Notes: a model not told the origin generated them from the sequence alone. A stretch of DNA of 64,000 nucleotides from Pseudomonas putida (GCF_016406145.1 NZ_CP066306.1:3906001-3970000); one strand, 5' to 3'; numbered from the stretch's first letter, positions 17,998 to 37,841 are shown. Numbers and translations: made by a program.

Positions 17998-20900
17998 CTA
18001 TGCCGTAAGGTTCTTCGCCTTGGCCAGCATCTGCTCCTTTTCCTCAGGGCTCATGCGCTCCAGTTGCAGGCGCGCCTGGGCAATCTTGAGCAAATGCCCG
18101 CGGTTTGCCTCGTTGGCCTGCAACGCCTCGGCCAGCCCCGCCACTGTGGGGTGCTCGAAGACCAGCGCCGGCGCCACTTCACAGTTCAACAACTTACGAA
18201 TCCCTGCCACCAGCTTGATGATCAGCAGCGAATGGCCGCCGGCAGCGAAGAAGTCGGTGTGGATACCGATGCTGTCGCGCCCGAGCAACTGCGCCATGCG
18301 CTGGGCCAGCAACGTCTGCAATGCATCCTGTGGTGCATCCTGCTGGCCACCCTGCTGCTGCGGCAGCTGCAGCAGCGCGCGACGGTCGAGTTTGCCGTTG
18401 GCCAGGCGCGGCAGGCTCGGCAGGCAACGCAGCTGCGTCGGCACCATGGCCGCTGGCAGGCACTCGGCAAGCCGCGCACGCAGCGAGGCTTCATCGAGCC
18501 CTTCGGCTTCGCCGTGCACGGCGTAGCAAGCCAGCAGTTCCAGTTGCCCGGGCTGGGTTTCGATCGCCAGCACCGCCCCCTGCGCGACCCCGTCGATCTC
18601 CAGCAGGCGCGCTTCTACTTCGGCCAACTCGACACGGAACCCGCGAATCTTCACCTGGTGATCCTGCCGCCCCTGCAGCAGGATGCTGCCATCGGCCTGG
18701 TAACGGGCCAAGTCACCGCTGCGGTACAGGCGCTCGCCGGCTTGCAATGGGTTGTCGATAAAGCGCGACGCCCCCTGCTCGCCCCCCAGATAGCCCCGGC
18801 ACAGCTGGCGCCCGGCCACATGCAGTTCACCCAGCTCACCCACGCCCGCCAGTTGCCCTGCAGGCGTCAGCAAGTAAACGCGGTTGCCGGCCAGCACCTG
18901 GCCCAGGCTCGCCATCGGCGCCTCGGCCCGCAGTGGCTGGACCAGCACGCCGACGGTGGCCTCGGTCGGGCCATAGTGGTTGAACACCCGAGCCTGAGGC
19001 GCCAGCCGTGCGATGCGCGCCAGCAACTGCGCACTCGGCGCTTCGCCGCCCAGTACCAGGGTTGCTGGCAGGCTGGGCTGCGCGCTGTCGAGCAGCGCCG
19101 CCAGGTGCGACGGCACGATCTTCAGGCAATCGATACCTTCGTCGCGCACGAATGCGGCAAAGGCCGCCGGGTCCTGCATCACTGCGTCGCTGGCAACGTG
19201 CAAGGTGGCGCCAACCTGCAAGGCGCCGAACAGGCTGGTATGACCCAAGTCCGCCGCCACCGTGGCGCTGAACGCAAAGTGCCTGCAGGCCGAGAGCTCC
19301 AAGGCCTGCTCAGCGGCCTGCAGGTACCCGGCCAGTTGCCCGTGTTCGATGACCACCCCCTTGGGCTCACCGGTCGAACCCGAGGTAAACAGCACATAGG
19401 CCGCCGTATTGGCCGTGAGCGCTTGCGCCTCGAACGGCGCAGAGGTGTCCGTCAGCTGCTCGAACAGCGTGGCATCGATCTGCAACTGCGCGCCGGCGAG
19501 GCGGCTGACCTGCTCGCGTCGCGCTGCGGGCCAGAGCGGGTCCAGCGGCAGGTACGCAGCCCCGCACTTCCAGCAGGCCAGCACCGCCGCCAGCCAGTGC
19601 ACCGAGCGCGGCAGGGCCAGGCCGACAACGCTGGCGCTGCCAACGCCCTGGGCCTGCAGGTGGGCGGCCACCGCAGTGGCCAGCTGGTCGAGCTGCTGCC
19701 AGCTCCACCCCTGCCCTTGATCAATGATCGCCAGCGCCTGGGGCTGTTCGCGCAGCCAGCGGGCGACCCGTTCCGGCAGCAGTTCGGTGACCGCTGGCAG
19801 TGCAGCCTGGGCGTTACGCTCAAGCACCAGGCGACGCTGTTGCTCACCGACAAGCCCCAGGCTGGCCAAGGCCGCGTCTGGTGTCTGAGCGATGCTTGCC
19901 AGCAGCGTTACGTACTGCTCGAGCAGGAGTTGCGCCAGTGCCGGGCTATGCCACGAGGCCCAGTACTGCAACAGCGCCTGTGGCGCTGCGCGGTCGCTGT
20001 CGACCTGCAGCAGCAGGTCGGGGCCCACCATCGGCGCGTCCATGCCCACTACCTGCCAACCTCCGGCCAGCGGCGGGCAGGCGGGGATCAGACGGAAACC
20101 GATGGCGGCAGGCTCCAGCGCGGGCGTCTGCTCGGGGGTGAAGTATTCCTGCCAAACTGCATGCTGCTCCAACTGCGCGGCCAGGCCGTGCAGCCAGGTA
20201 CGCAGTGGCTGCTCGGCCTGGTAGTCGACAAGCACCGGCAGCTGCTTGTGATACACCCCTGCGCTGTCGGCGAAATAGGCGTAGTCGCCACGGCTGTCGT
20301 GGCACCAGTTCACCACCTGCGCAGGCTGACCATCGAGCCGCGCCAGTAGCAGCCACCAGGCTGCCTGCAACACCATGTCCAAGGGCAGGCCAAGGCCGGC
20401 CAGGTGCTGCACAACGGCCGGGTCAATTGCCGCGCGGGCCTGCGCGCGCTCACCGCGCGGGCTGCCTTGGGGGAGGCGCCAGGGCAGTTGCTGGGCGCTT
20501 GCGGGCTTGCCGTTCAGCGCGGTCCAGTAGCTGCGCGCAGTACTGGCGTCTTCATCCACCACCACCTCGCTGCGCCACTGCAGGTACTGTTCGAAATCGC
20601 CGTCTTCGGCTGTTTCCAGTGCGCCCTGGCAGATCGCCGCAAGGCTTGCAGCCAGGGCCGGCAGGCTGGCAGCGTCAACCAGCGCAGCGAGCACACCAAG
20701 CACCAACTGGCAGCGCCCCTCGGCCTGCTCGCACACCAGCACGGCGACGCCCGCCTCGGCCTGCACATCCACCTCACGCTCGAACCAGGCCTGGCGGCCG
20801 GCGGTATCGCCCGCCGCCAGCCACGTCAGGTCCACCCCTGCCGCCTCGCGCTGAAAAAACTGACGCAGGCCGCGATAACCTGCGGCTTGGCCGATACGCA

Positions 20901-21083
20901 GGCGCAGCGCGTCGTGCTGGCCCTGCCACAGCTGCAGGGCAGCCCGCAGTGCGGCGGGCGCCGGCACGCTGTCGAGCTGCAAGGTAATGCAGTGCGCCGC
21001 GTCCTGCCAGCGGCCAGGCAGTGCAGTCAGCTCGAGCACCTGCATGGGCAACAACGGCAGGCCGCTCGATTCGACGGTGATGT

Positions 21084-21087
<4 letters not shown>
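17998..21087 (-). CDS. Pyoverdine NRPS module: degenerate C ('interface')-A(Asp)-T
   Basis: 1029-residue single-module NRPS. Residues 1-440 have the fold and spacing of a condensation domain, but the HHxxxDG region reads LAALVDAAS (near 135-141): both His and the Gly are gone, so it should not form peptide bonds. Then comes an adenylation domain (about 450-930, FTSGSTGEPKG near 565) with pocket residues DLTKVGHVG, the Asp code, and a carrier domain (FFAAGGHSLL near 950). Its ATG overlaps the stop of the 3404-residue NRPS (ATGA), whose C-terminus carries a working C domain plus an Asp beta-hydroxylase. Known siderophore NRPSs with integrated Asp beta-hydroxylases use a non-catalytic C-like 'interface' domain beside the Asp module, and this gene fits that scheme. 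Expected product: beta-hydroxy-Asp, a chelating residue. Asp specificity is a strong prediction; the interface role is inference from family knowledge. Confidence 0.93.
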
Positions 21088-31298
<10,211 letters not shown>

Positions 31299-31355
31299 CA
31301 GCTTGCTTTCCGTACGAGTGGGGTACCACGGGCAGTGCCCGGCTATCCCTACGAA

Positions 31356-31379
31356 ACGGATACAACCTGCAAAAAATTA
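31356..31379 (-). promoter_or_regulatory. IS box (PvdS-type promoter) for the 3404-residue NRPS
   Basis: On the minus strand: TAATT, exactly 16 bases, CGT. This matches the iron-starvation box read by PvdS (TAAAT-N16/17-CGT) except for one base. It lies 58 bases upstream of the NRPS start, in the divergent region shared with the SCP2-cupin gene. The identical TAATT variant occurs at pvdL. Confidence 0.8.
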
Positions 31380-31416
31380 ACACCGCCAACCCCCTGGCCA
31401 GCGCCGGGCAGCGCGC

Positions 31417-31440
31417 TAAATTTCGCAGCCCGCCCTTCGT
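31417..31440 (+). promoter_or_regulatory. IS box (PvdS-type promoter) for the SCP2-cupin gene
   Basis: Plus strand GC-TAAAT, 16 bases, CGT: a perfect iron-starvation box, 41 bases upstream of the GTG start at 31481. It puts the adjacent gene of unknown function in the predicted PvdS regulon. Confidence 0.85.
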
Positions 31441-31480
31441 TCCGTTCTCACACCCCTCCCCCCCACGAAGAGGCTGCGCC

Positions 31481-32611
31481 GTGGAACTGCAACCTTTGCT
31501 GAGCAAGCTGTTCGCCAATGCCGGTGCCGTCGGCGTCGAAGGCACCTTCCAATTCATCTTCGGCCCGCAGCAGGCCTACTGGTGCGAAGCTGGTACCCAG
31601 CCGCGCACCGAGGCCGGTCGGCATGCCACGCCGGATGTCACCATCGAGGTCACCCAGCAAGACCTGCTGGGCATCATGGCCGGCAGCGCCAACGTCGAAG
31701 AGCTGTTTGCTGGCGGCCGGCTGAAAATCGGCGGCAACCTGGGCCTGGCCACTTTGCTTCCGCAAATCATCGACCTGGCGCGCAAGGGGGTGACGGCGCA
31801 GAAGACCGACATGAACCAGCGCCATGTCACGCCACCGCGCTACAGCGAACGTGTGTCGGCAAGCCTGCCACAGCTGACCGAGGTAGAAAGAATCCCGGCC
31901 GCGCAGCTGGATGCCGAGCGTTTCCAGCGCGACTTCCTGCCGTACGGCACACCGGTGGTGATCAGTGACGCCCTGCGTGAGTGGAAGCTGTTCAACCTCG
32001 ACCGCCAGGCTTCGCTGGAGCACTTCGCCGAACTGCAGGGCATCACCCGCCATGGCGACTATGTGAAGAAGACCTTCTCCACCGAGCGCGACTTTCGCTC
32101 CACCTCCATGGCAGATTTCATCAACTCGCTGGACAACCCGCAGCCACGCACCAGCAACGGCGAGCCACCGGCTTACATGGGCAACAACATCGTGCCTGCG
32201 CAGTTGCTTGAGCTGATCCAGTACCCGCCCTACTTCGAGCGCTCGCTGTACATCGCACCGCGCATCTGGATCGGCCCCAAAGGCACCCTCACCCCTTTGC
32301 ACCGCGACGATGCCGACAACCTGTTCGCCCAGGTTTGGGGGGACAAGTCGTTCATCCTGGCAGCGCCGCACCATCGCCCGGCACTCGGCACCTGGTCGAC
32401 CTCACCCAAGGGCGGCCTGGACGGGTGCGACTTCAACCCGGATGCACCGGATTACCAGCGCTTCCCTGACGCGCGCGGGGTGACTTTCCTGCGGGTGCTG
32501 CTGCAAGCCGGCGACCTGTTGTTCCTGCCGGAAGGCTGGTTCCACCAAGTGGAGTCGGTGTCGACATCGCTGTCGGTGAATTTCTGGGTCAACTCCGGGC
32601 GCGGCTGGTAA
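31481..32611 (+). CDS. SCP2 domain fused to cupin_8/JmjC-like Fe(II) oxygenase, PvdS-regulated
   Basis: 376 residues. Residues 1-110 look like an SCP2 sterol-carrier/lipid-binding fold ('VTIEVTQQDLLGIMAGSANV', then ELFAGGRLKIGGNLGLATLL). Residues about 125-376 are a cupin_8/JmjC-like hydroxylase: H274-R-D276 and H355 (in EGWFHQVES) form the HxD...H metal triad, and the Lys in WGDKSFILAAP is the usual 2-oxoglutarate contact. A GTG start with AAGAGG upstream fits. No signal peptide, so cytoplasmic. A perfect IS box precedes it, it diverges from an NRPS gene and converges on pvdH, so a role in pyoverdine tailoring is likely. It is not the TauD-type Asp hydroxylase, which is already fused to the NRPS. 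Pyoverdine precursors carry a fatty acyl chain, so the lipid-binding domain might recruit acylated precursor (inference). Exact reaction unknown. Confidence 0.85.
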   Translation: MELQPLLSKLFANAGAVGVEGTFQFIFGPQQAYWCEAGTQPRTEAGRHATPDVTIEVTQQDLLGIMAGSANVEELFAGGRLKIGGNLGLATLLPQIIDLARKGVTAQKTDMNQRHVTPPRYSERVSASLPQLTEVERIPAAQLDAERFQRDFLPYGTPVVISDALREWKLFNLDRQASLEHFAELQGITRHGDYVKKTFSTERDFRSTSMADFINSLDNPQPRTSNGEPPAYMGNNIVPAQLLELIQYPPYFERSLYIAPRIWIGPKGTLTPLHRDDADNLFAQVWGDKSFILAAPHHRPALGTWSTSPKGGLDGCDFNPDAPDYQRFPDARGVTFLRVLLQAGDLLFLPEGWFHQVESVSTSLSVNFWVNSGRGW

Positions 32612-32673
32612 GCGGCACAGTAAGCGGCAGGCATGTCGCGCCAACTCCCGTGAGAGCGGGCTTGCCGAGAAAT

Positions 32674-32690
32674 GGGGCGCAACGCGCCCC
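32674..32690. terminator. GC-rich hairpin between convergent SCP2-cupin gene and pvdH
   Basis: Perfect 7-base-pair stem GGGGCGC/GCGCCCC with a 3-base loop, placed between the two convergent stops. No T-run follows on either strand, so intrinsic termination is plausible but not certain. Confidence 0.5.
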
Positions 32691-32699
32691 CTCGTGAGG

Positions 32700-34091
32700 T
32701 CAGACCGCCGCAGCCAGTGCCTCGGCAAAGCGCTGCGCCACGTCATCGATCTGCTGCGCACTGATGATCAGCGGCGGCAGGAAGCGCACCACCGCACCGT
32801 GGCGCCCACCCAACTCCAGAATGAGCCCGCGCTTGAGGCATTCGCGCTGCACCTTGGGTGCCAGTTCGCGATTGGCCGGCGGGTGGCCCAGCACGTCGCG
32901 CCGGCCTTGCACATCGACCAGTTCGACCCCGAGCATCAGGCCACGCCCACGGATATCGCCCAACTGCGGATAGTCGCGTTGCAGCCGCTGCAGGTGATCA
33001 CGCAGGCGCTGGCCCATGGCCTCGGCATGCTCGGCCAGCCGATGCTCGACCAGGTAGTTGATCACCGCCGAACCCGCCGCCATGGCCATCTGGTTGCCAC
33101 GGAAGGTGCCGGCATGGGCGCCCGGCTTCCAGGTGTCGAGCCAGTCGCGGTACACCACCACCGCCAACGGCAGGCTGCCACCAATGGCTTTGGACAGGGT
33201 GACCACATCCGGCACGATGCCAGCATGTTCGAAGGCGAACATCCGCCCGGTACGGGCAAAACCGCTCTGAATCTCATCGACGATCAGTGCAACACCGGCT
33301 TGCTCGGTGATGCGGCGCACCCCCTTGAGCCATTCGACATCGGCAGGAATCACCCCGCCTTCGCCCTGCACCACCTCCAGGATCACGGCAGCGGGCAGCG
33401 GCACGCCGCTTTCAGGGTCGAGCAGCAGGTTTTCCAGGTAATGCAGGTTGGCCTTGACCCCGGCTTCGCCACCCAGGCCGAACGGGCATCGGTAATCGTA
33501 GGGGTACGGCATGAACTGCACCCCGTTGCCCAGCAACGCGCCCAGCGGCTGCTTGGGGCCATGGCTGCCCATCAGGCTCAGGGCGCCCTGACTCATGCCA
33601 TGGTAGGCGCCCTGGAAGGCCAGCACGGTGCTGCGCCCGGTGGCGCTGCGCACCAGCTTGAGCGCCGCCTCCACGGCGTCGGTCCCGGTCGGGCCACAGA
33701 ACTGCACCTTGGCCTCACGGCGCAATGCTTCGGGCAGGATGCCGAACAGGTCCTGAACGAAGCGGTCCTTGACCGGCGTGGTCAGGTCGAGTGTGTGCAG
33801 GGGTATTTCATCGGCCAGTACACGCTGAATGGCCTCGATCACCACCGGGTGATTGTGGCCCAGGGCCAAGGTGCCGGCGCCCGCCAGGCAGTCGATGAAC
33901 TGCCTGCCCTCGACATCTTCGACATGGATGCCACGGGCGCGCTTGAGCGCCAGCGGGATGCGCCGCGGATAGCTGCGGGCGTTGGATTCCTGTTGCTGCT
34001 GGCGTTGCAGCAGGGGCGACTCGGTGAACTCGTACAGCGGTTGCGGCGCACTGGCCGGCGGGACCTGGGCAAGGCTGGAAGCAGTCGACAT
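32700..34091 (-). CDS. pvdH: Diaminobutyrate-2-oxoglutarate aminotransferase PvdH
   Basis: 463-residue class III PLP aminotransferase that makes L-2,4-diaminobutyrate from aspartate semialdehyde and Glu. Dab is the third residue built by PvdL and part of the chromophore. Features: the GAGTLALGHNHP region, 'GPTGTDAVEAALKLVR' (PLP phosphate site), DEIQSGFARTGRMFAFEH, and the Schiff-base lysine K301 in TLSKAIGGSLPLAVV. Full length for the family. The start is supported by AGGA 7 bases upstream. An IS box lies about 50 bases upstream of the start, so it is predicted to be switched on by PvdS together with the NRPSs. Confidence 0.93.
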   Translation of the reverse strand: MSTASSLAQVPPASAPQPLYEFTESPLLQRQQQQESNARSYPRRIPLALKRARGIHVEDVEGRQFIDCLAGAGTLALGHNHPVVIEAIQRVLADEIPLHTLDLTTPVKDRFVQDLFGILPEALRREAKVQFCGPTGTDAVEAALKLVRSATGRSTVLAFQGAYHGMSQGALSLMGSHGPKQPLGALLGNGVQFMPYPYDYRCPFGLGGEAGVKANLHYLENLLLDPESGVPLPAAVILEVVQGEGGVIPADVEWLKGVRRITEQAGVALIVDEIQSGFARTGRMFAFEHAGIVPDVVTLSKAIGGSLPLAVVVYRDWLDTWKPGAHAGTFRGNQMAMAAGSAVINYLVEHRLAEHAEAMGQRLRDHLQRLQRDYPQLGDIRGRGLMLGVELVDVQGRRDVLGHPPANRELAPKVQRECLKRGLILELGGRHGAVVRFLPPLIISAQQIDDVAQRFAEALAAAV

Positions 34092-34141
34092 GGGTAAATC
34101 CTCGCAAGCAAGCGAATGTGCGGGTAGTTGTCGCTTGGAAA

Positions 34142-34165
34142 ACGCTTGGCTGGGGGGAGGATTTA
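34142..34165 (-). promoter_or_regulatory. IS box (PvdS-type promoter) for pvdH
   Basis: Minus strand GC-TAAAT, 16 bases, CGT: a perfect iron-starvation box, about 50 bases upstream of the pvdH ATG. Confidence 0.88.
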
Positions 34166-34192
34166 GCGCTTGTTATGGGATTTTTTGGGGTC

Positions 34193-34236
34193 TGTACCGG
34201 CCCCATCGCCGGCAAGCAGGCGATGGGGCCGGTACA
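34193..34236. terminator. Perfect 18-bp stem-loop after the histidine kinase gene
   Basis: The arms at 34193-34210 and 34219-34236 are exact reverse complements with an 8-base loop (ggcaagca). The core 'catcgccggcaagc' relates it to the REP elements of this genome. It starts 12 bases past the kinase stop and separates that transcript from the pvdH promoter. On the kinase strand it is followed by an A-run rather than a T-run. Confidence 0.65.
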
Positions 34237-34247
34237 GGCTGCGAAGA

Positions 34248-35570
34248 TCAAGCCCCCGAGCGCGCCGGCACTTGCAGCACCACCCGCAAGCCATCGCTCT
34301 GGCTGTCGAAGCGCAAGCTGCCGGCACAGCGCTGCACGATCGCCTGGACAATCGCCAACCCCAGCCCGCAGCCACCGCTCTGGCCGTTGCGCCAGAAGCG
34401 CTCGGTCAAGTGCTGCAGGTCATCAGCGGCAATACCAGGCCCATGGTCACGCACCATGAAACCAATCTGCCCATCGGCCATCTGCACCTCCAGTTCCACT
34501 TCAGTGTCACCGCCATGACGCAGGGCGTTGTCCAGCAGATTGCGCAGCGCCGCCACCGCCAGCGGTGCCGGCATGCCGAGGTAGATCTGCGTGGCCTGCT
34601 CGGGCAGGCGCAGAACGATGCGCCGGTTGTCACCCCCACCGGCATCCTGCACGGCCTGCCGGGCGACCTGTTCGGCGCTGCACTGCACGCCATCTTCGAA
34701 CGACAGGCTGCCTTCGACCCGCGCCAGCAGAAGCAGCTGTTCCAGGGTCCGGTGCATGCGGTCGGTACCCTGTTCCGCATGCTCCAGCGCCTGTTCGCGC
34801 ACTGCGCCGTCGGTCATGCGGGCCACCTGCAGGTGGGTCTTGATCGCCGTCAGCGGGCTGCGCAGTTCATGCGCGGCGTCGTCGGTCAGCCGCCGTTCGC
34901 GCTCGAGGGTCTGGGCGATGCGCAGAAACAGCTGGTTCTGTGTGTCGAGCAAGGGTTGCAACTCACTGGGCAAGCCCGCCACCTGCAACGGCTCAACGCT
35001 GTCGGCACGCCGCCTGCGCAAGGCGTCACGCATGCGATTGAGCGGCTCCAGGCCTTTGCCAAGGCCGATCCACACCAGCCCCAGGCTGCCGAGCAAGGCC
35101 ATCAGCACCGGTGCCGAAGCTGCCAGCAGGATCGACTGGTTAAGTGCCTCGCGCTCCATGTGACGGTCGGCAGTGGTGATGCGCACATCGCCATGGTTGT
35201 AGGTGAAGGTTCGCCACAGTGCACCGTCGATGGTCTGGTCGCGGAAGCCGCTTTGTTCATCGTCCATGCCGCCGTCATGCTTGTGGTTGCTGGCAAGAAT
35301 CTCGCCGCGTAGCGAGCTCACCTGACAGGCCATGCCGTCTGGCACGGTGAACTGGTCGGCGGAAAAATGCGCCTCCTCGCCCTTTGCGGTCAGCGGCTTG
35401 GGCAACTGATCGATAAGCCCGGCAACCATGCGCGCCGAAGCCACCAGGCGCTGGTCGAGGGAGAACATCATCTGCTGGCGCAGGTCGCGCAGCATCCAGG
35501 CAGCAGCGAGCACCCAAATGATGATGAACGCGCTGCCCAGAATCAGGCTCAGGCGTACCCGCAGGCTCAT
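34248..35570 (-). CDS. Two-component sensor histidine kinase (QseC/PmrB type)
   Basis: 440-residue inner-membrane kinase. Membrane segment 1 at about 7-28, a periplasmic region of roughly 130 residues (rich in H and D, 'ASNHKHDGGMDDEQSG'), membrane segment 2 near 168-190, then the dimerisation domain with H234 in DDAAHELRSPLTAIKTHLQ and an ATPase with DNALRHGG, DHGPGI and GCGLGLAIVQ. The start overlaps the stop of the response-regulator gene (ATGA), so they form an operon. The signal is unknown. Relatives respond to metals, cationic peptides or pH. I see no RExxE Fe(II) motif in the periplasmic part. No IS box or Fur box was found, so linkage to iron rests only on neighbourhood. Confidence 0.92.
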   Translation of the reverse strand: MSLRVRLSLILGSAFIIIWVLAAAWMLRDLRQQMMFSLDQRLVASARMVAGLIDQLPKPLTAKGEEAHFSADQFTVPDGMACQVSSLRGEILASNHKHDGGMDDEQSGFRDQTIDGALWRTFTYNHGDVRITTADRHMEREALNQSILLAASAPVLMALLGSLGLVWIGLGKGLEPLNRMRDALRRRRADSVEPLQVAGLPSELQPLLDTQNQLFLRIAQTLERERRLTDDAAHELRSPLTAIKTHLQVARMTDGAVREQALEHAEQGTDRMHRTLEQLLLLARVEGSLSFEDGVQCSAEQVARQAVQDAGGGDNRRIVLRLPEQATQIYLGMPAPLAVAALRNLLDNALRHGGDTEVELEVQMADGQIGFMVRDHGPGIAADDLQHLTERFWRNGQSGGCGLGLAIVQAIVQRCAGSLRFDSQSDGLRVVLQVPARSGA

Positions 35571-36250
35571 GATGCGGCTTCCTCTGGCGCCTGCGCCGGG
35601 CCAAGGCGGTAGCCCAGGCCGCGCACGGTCTCGACGATGCTGTTGCCAAGCTTGCGGCGCAAGTGATGGATATGCACGTTGAGGGCGTTGCTTTCGACTT
35701 CGTCGCTGAAGCCGTACACGCAGTCCTTGAGCTGTTCACTGGACAGCACCCGGCCCGGGTTCTGCAGCAGCGCCTGGAGCAAGGCCTGCTCACGCCGCGA
35801 CAGGTCGACCGGCTGACCGGCCAGGGTCGCTTCGCAGCTACTGGGGTCGTAGCGCAGCGGGCCATGCTCGATCACGTTCACCGCCCGCCCGGCAACCCGG
35901 CGCAGCAAGGTGTGCAGACGCGCGGCCAGCTCGCGCAGGTCGAAGGGCTTGAGCAGGTAGTCGTCGGCACCGGCCTGCAGGCCGTCGACCCGGTCGGTGA
36001 CCGCATCGCGCGCGGTGAGCACCAGCACCGGCAGATCGATACCCTGCTGACGCAAGCGGCGCAACAGCTTGAGGCCGTCTTCATCGGGCAGGCCAAGGTC
36101 GAGGATCATCACATCGAACTGCGCCGCCTGGAGCATGGCCCGGGCGGCACCGGCGTTGGCTACGCGGTCGACGGTCAGGCCTTGGGCGGTGAGGCCGGCG
36201 CAGATGCCGCTGGCGATCAGGTCGTCGTCCTCGCAGAGCAGAACGTGCAT
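35567..36250 (-). CDS. OmpR-family response regulator (QseB/PmrA type)
   Basis: 227 residues. Receiver domain (1-115) with the acidic pocket E7/D8/D9, phospho-acceptor D51 in MILDLGLPDEDG, T in LTARD and the K in LLKPFDLREL. Winged-helix DNA-binding domain (about 125-220) with 'ESNALNVHIHHLRRKLG' and VRGLGYRLG at the end. First gene of the operon with the sensor kinase, whose start it overlaps by 4 bases. About 250 bases without a gene lie upstream, before the divergent toxin gene. Confidence 0.94.
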   Translation of the reverse strand: MHVLLCEDDDLIASGICAGLTAQGLTVDRVANAGAARAMLQAAQFDVMILDLGLPDEDGLKLLRRLRQQGIDLPVLVLTARDAVTDRVDGLQAGADDYLLKPFDLRELAARLHTLLRRVAGRAVNVIEHGPLRYDPSSCEATLAGQPVDLSRREQALLQALLQNPGRVLSSEQLKDCVYGFSDEVESNALNVHIHHLRRKLGNSIVETVRGLGYRLGPAQAPEEAAS

Positions 36251-36500
36251 GGTGGGGGCTCCCGGAGTGGTATGGCTGGCATTGCACTATGAAGGGATTA
36301 ACTGGGGATTATGGGCCTTTTTTCGGCCATGGTGGGCATGGCATCCAAGTCCCCGGCCTCAGACATGGGCATCGATCATTTTGCACCATGATCATATCCT
36401 TTCGCAGACGATATAGACATTTCCTACAAGGTTTACGGAAATGATCACCTCCAACCCATGATGTGATTTCCCCCTGCACAGCGTTGTCAGGGAGACACAC

Positions 36501-37841
36501 ATGTTTCTGAGCCACCTGGTGCCGTCATGGCACGAGATCGAGTCGCGGATCATCGATAAAGTGGGCTATCAGGGAGGCGCCCATTTCCGCACCCACCACA
36601 ACCAGCCAGTGGCTTCACTGTCACTCAACCTACGCCGACTCAGGGCGGTGCAGTCTGCCTTCAACCAGGCCGAATGGCAGGCCGCGCGCATGCTGCGCCA
36701 GCGCTTCGCCGACCTGGACATCGCCAGCATCATTGACGAACTGCTGATCGTCGTCAGGCAGATGGCGATGATCGTCGTCGGCAGCACGTTAACCGGCGGC
36801 GCGATTGGCGCCGGGATCGGGGCGTTCGGCGCCGGTGCAGGGGCCATTCCCCTGGCCGGCGCTGGCGCGGCGATGGGCCTCAAGGTCAGTGGCTGGATCC
36901 TGGGCGCACTGGGACTTGCCTCCATTGCCGAGTTCTTCATAGACGGTTTGCCCCGGATCGGCGAGTACTACATCAATGGCATCCGCATCGCCTGGGAGGG
37001 CACACGGGACGAAGACCTCAACCCCTTCGGGCGGGACGATCCGCATGCAATTTCCAGGGCGGCCCATCACATTGCGTTGGGCCATGTGGAAGTGGTGGTT
37101 CTGTTATTGGGGGCGATCGTTTCTTACCTCACACGTGGCCGGGGCGATGCCCGGGTGCTGGCGCAGGAGATGGCGGCCAGCAGCAAGGGGGGGCGGCTTG
37201 GGCAATGGATGCTCAAGCATGAAGAGGGGCTGAAGAAGCGGCCGGATTTGCAGTTGCCGGAGCGGCGTAAGGGGGCGATGGGTAATCACGACCTTGAGCC
37301 TCCGATTCGTTCTGGGAAAGACAAGGAGCCTTCCACAGGCAAGCCCGGTAGCATGCCGCTGCATACGGTGGCATGTTTCAAGGCGGACAAATTGCCGACA
37401 TCCAAGCATGGCGAGTTTGAGCGTCAGTTGAAGGGACAGCAGGACGGGTTGAATCGGCTGACGGTTGAGGAGTTTCTCGAAAACCTCGCTAATCCAGCCA
37501 AGCGAAATCCCCACCTCGCAAAAATTGCAAGGAAAGAACTCTACGCTGAGTTGCAGGAGAGAATTCAGAGAGACCTTTTGAAAACCATGAGTCCCTTGGA
37601 AGCAAGAAAGCTCTCAGTCAAGCAAGCGAAGGAAACCATGTCATCCTTAGCTGCCCTGCATAACCCTGACTTAATAGCCGGTGGGCGAGATGCCATTTCT
37701 GACTTCGGGGACAAGCAAGTTAATTCAACGATAGGCCCACAATGGAGAAGCAAAATTGAGAGCATGAAATCCGCCGCTGAGACAGCGTCAAAATCAGGAG
37801 CAGGCACAAGCTTGCTCAACATACGACTGCATAAGTGCTGA
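36501..37841 (+). CDS. Polymorphic toxin with C-terminal Ntox15 (Tde-type HxxD DNase) domain
   Basis: 446-residue effector-like protein. The N-terminal part (1-280) has a strongly hydrophobic Gly/Ala-rich stretch (about 92-155, 'GGAIGAGIGAFGAGAGAIPL') and another near 197-213, as in N-terminal domains of type VI secretion effectors that need a chaperone. The C-terminal part (about 285-446) matches the Ntox15 family: MPLHTVACFK near the domain start and the catalytic H387-N-P-D390 in LHNPDLIAGGRD, then NSTIGPQW. In Agrobacterium such Tde proteins are DNases delivered by type VI secretion. The two downstream genes are immunity homologues, the first overlapping or nearly overlapping it. Base composition falls sharply from about 37290: the toxin tip is AT-richer than the N-terminal half, suggesting tip exchange. 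No VgrG, Hcp, PAAR or Tap gene is nearby, so the delivery route is inferred. Confidence 0.87.
   Translation: MFLSHLVPSWHEIESRIIDKVGYQGGAHFRTHHNQPVASLSLNLRRLRAVQSAFNQAEWQAARMLRQRFADLDIASIIDELLIVVRQMAMIVVGSTLTGGAIGAGIGAFGAGAGAIPLAGAGAAMGLKVSGWILGALGLASIAEFFIDGLPRIGEYYINGIRIAWEGTRDEDLNPFGRDDPHAISRAAHHIALGHVEVVVLLLGAIVSYLTRGRGDARVLAQEMAASSKGGRLGQWMLKHEEGLKKRPDLQLPERRKGAMGNHDLEPPIRSGKDKEPSTGKPGSMPLHTVACFKADKLPTSKHGEFERQLKGQQDGLNRLTVEEFLENLANPAKRNPHLAKIARKELYAELQERIQRDLLKTMSPLEARKLSVKQAKETMSSLAALHNPDLIAGGRDAISDFGDKQVNSTIGPQWRSKIESMKSAAETASKSGAGTSLLNIRLHKC

Noticed and set aside
36360..36480. Repeated 'atgatca' motifs between the response regulator and the toxin gene as an operator
   Set aside because: Only two short partly palindromic copies with irregular spacing; no consensus could be built.
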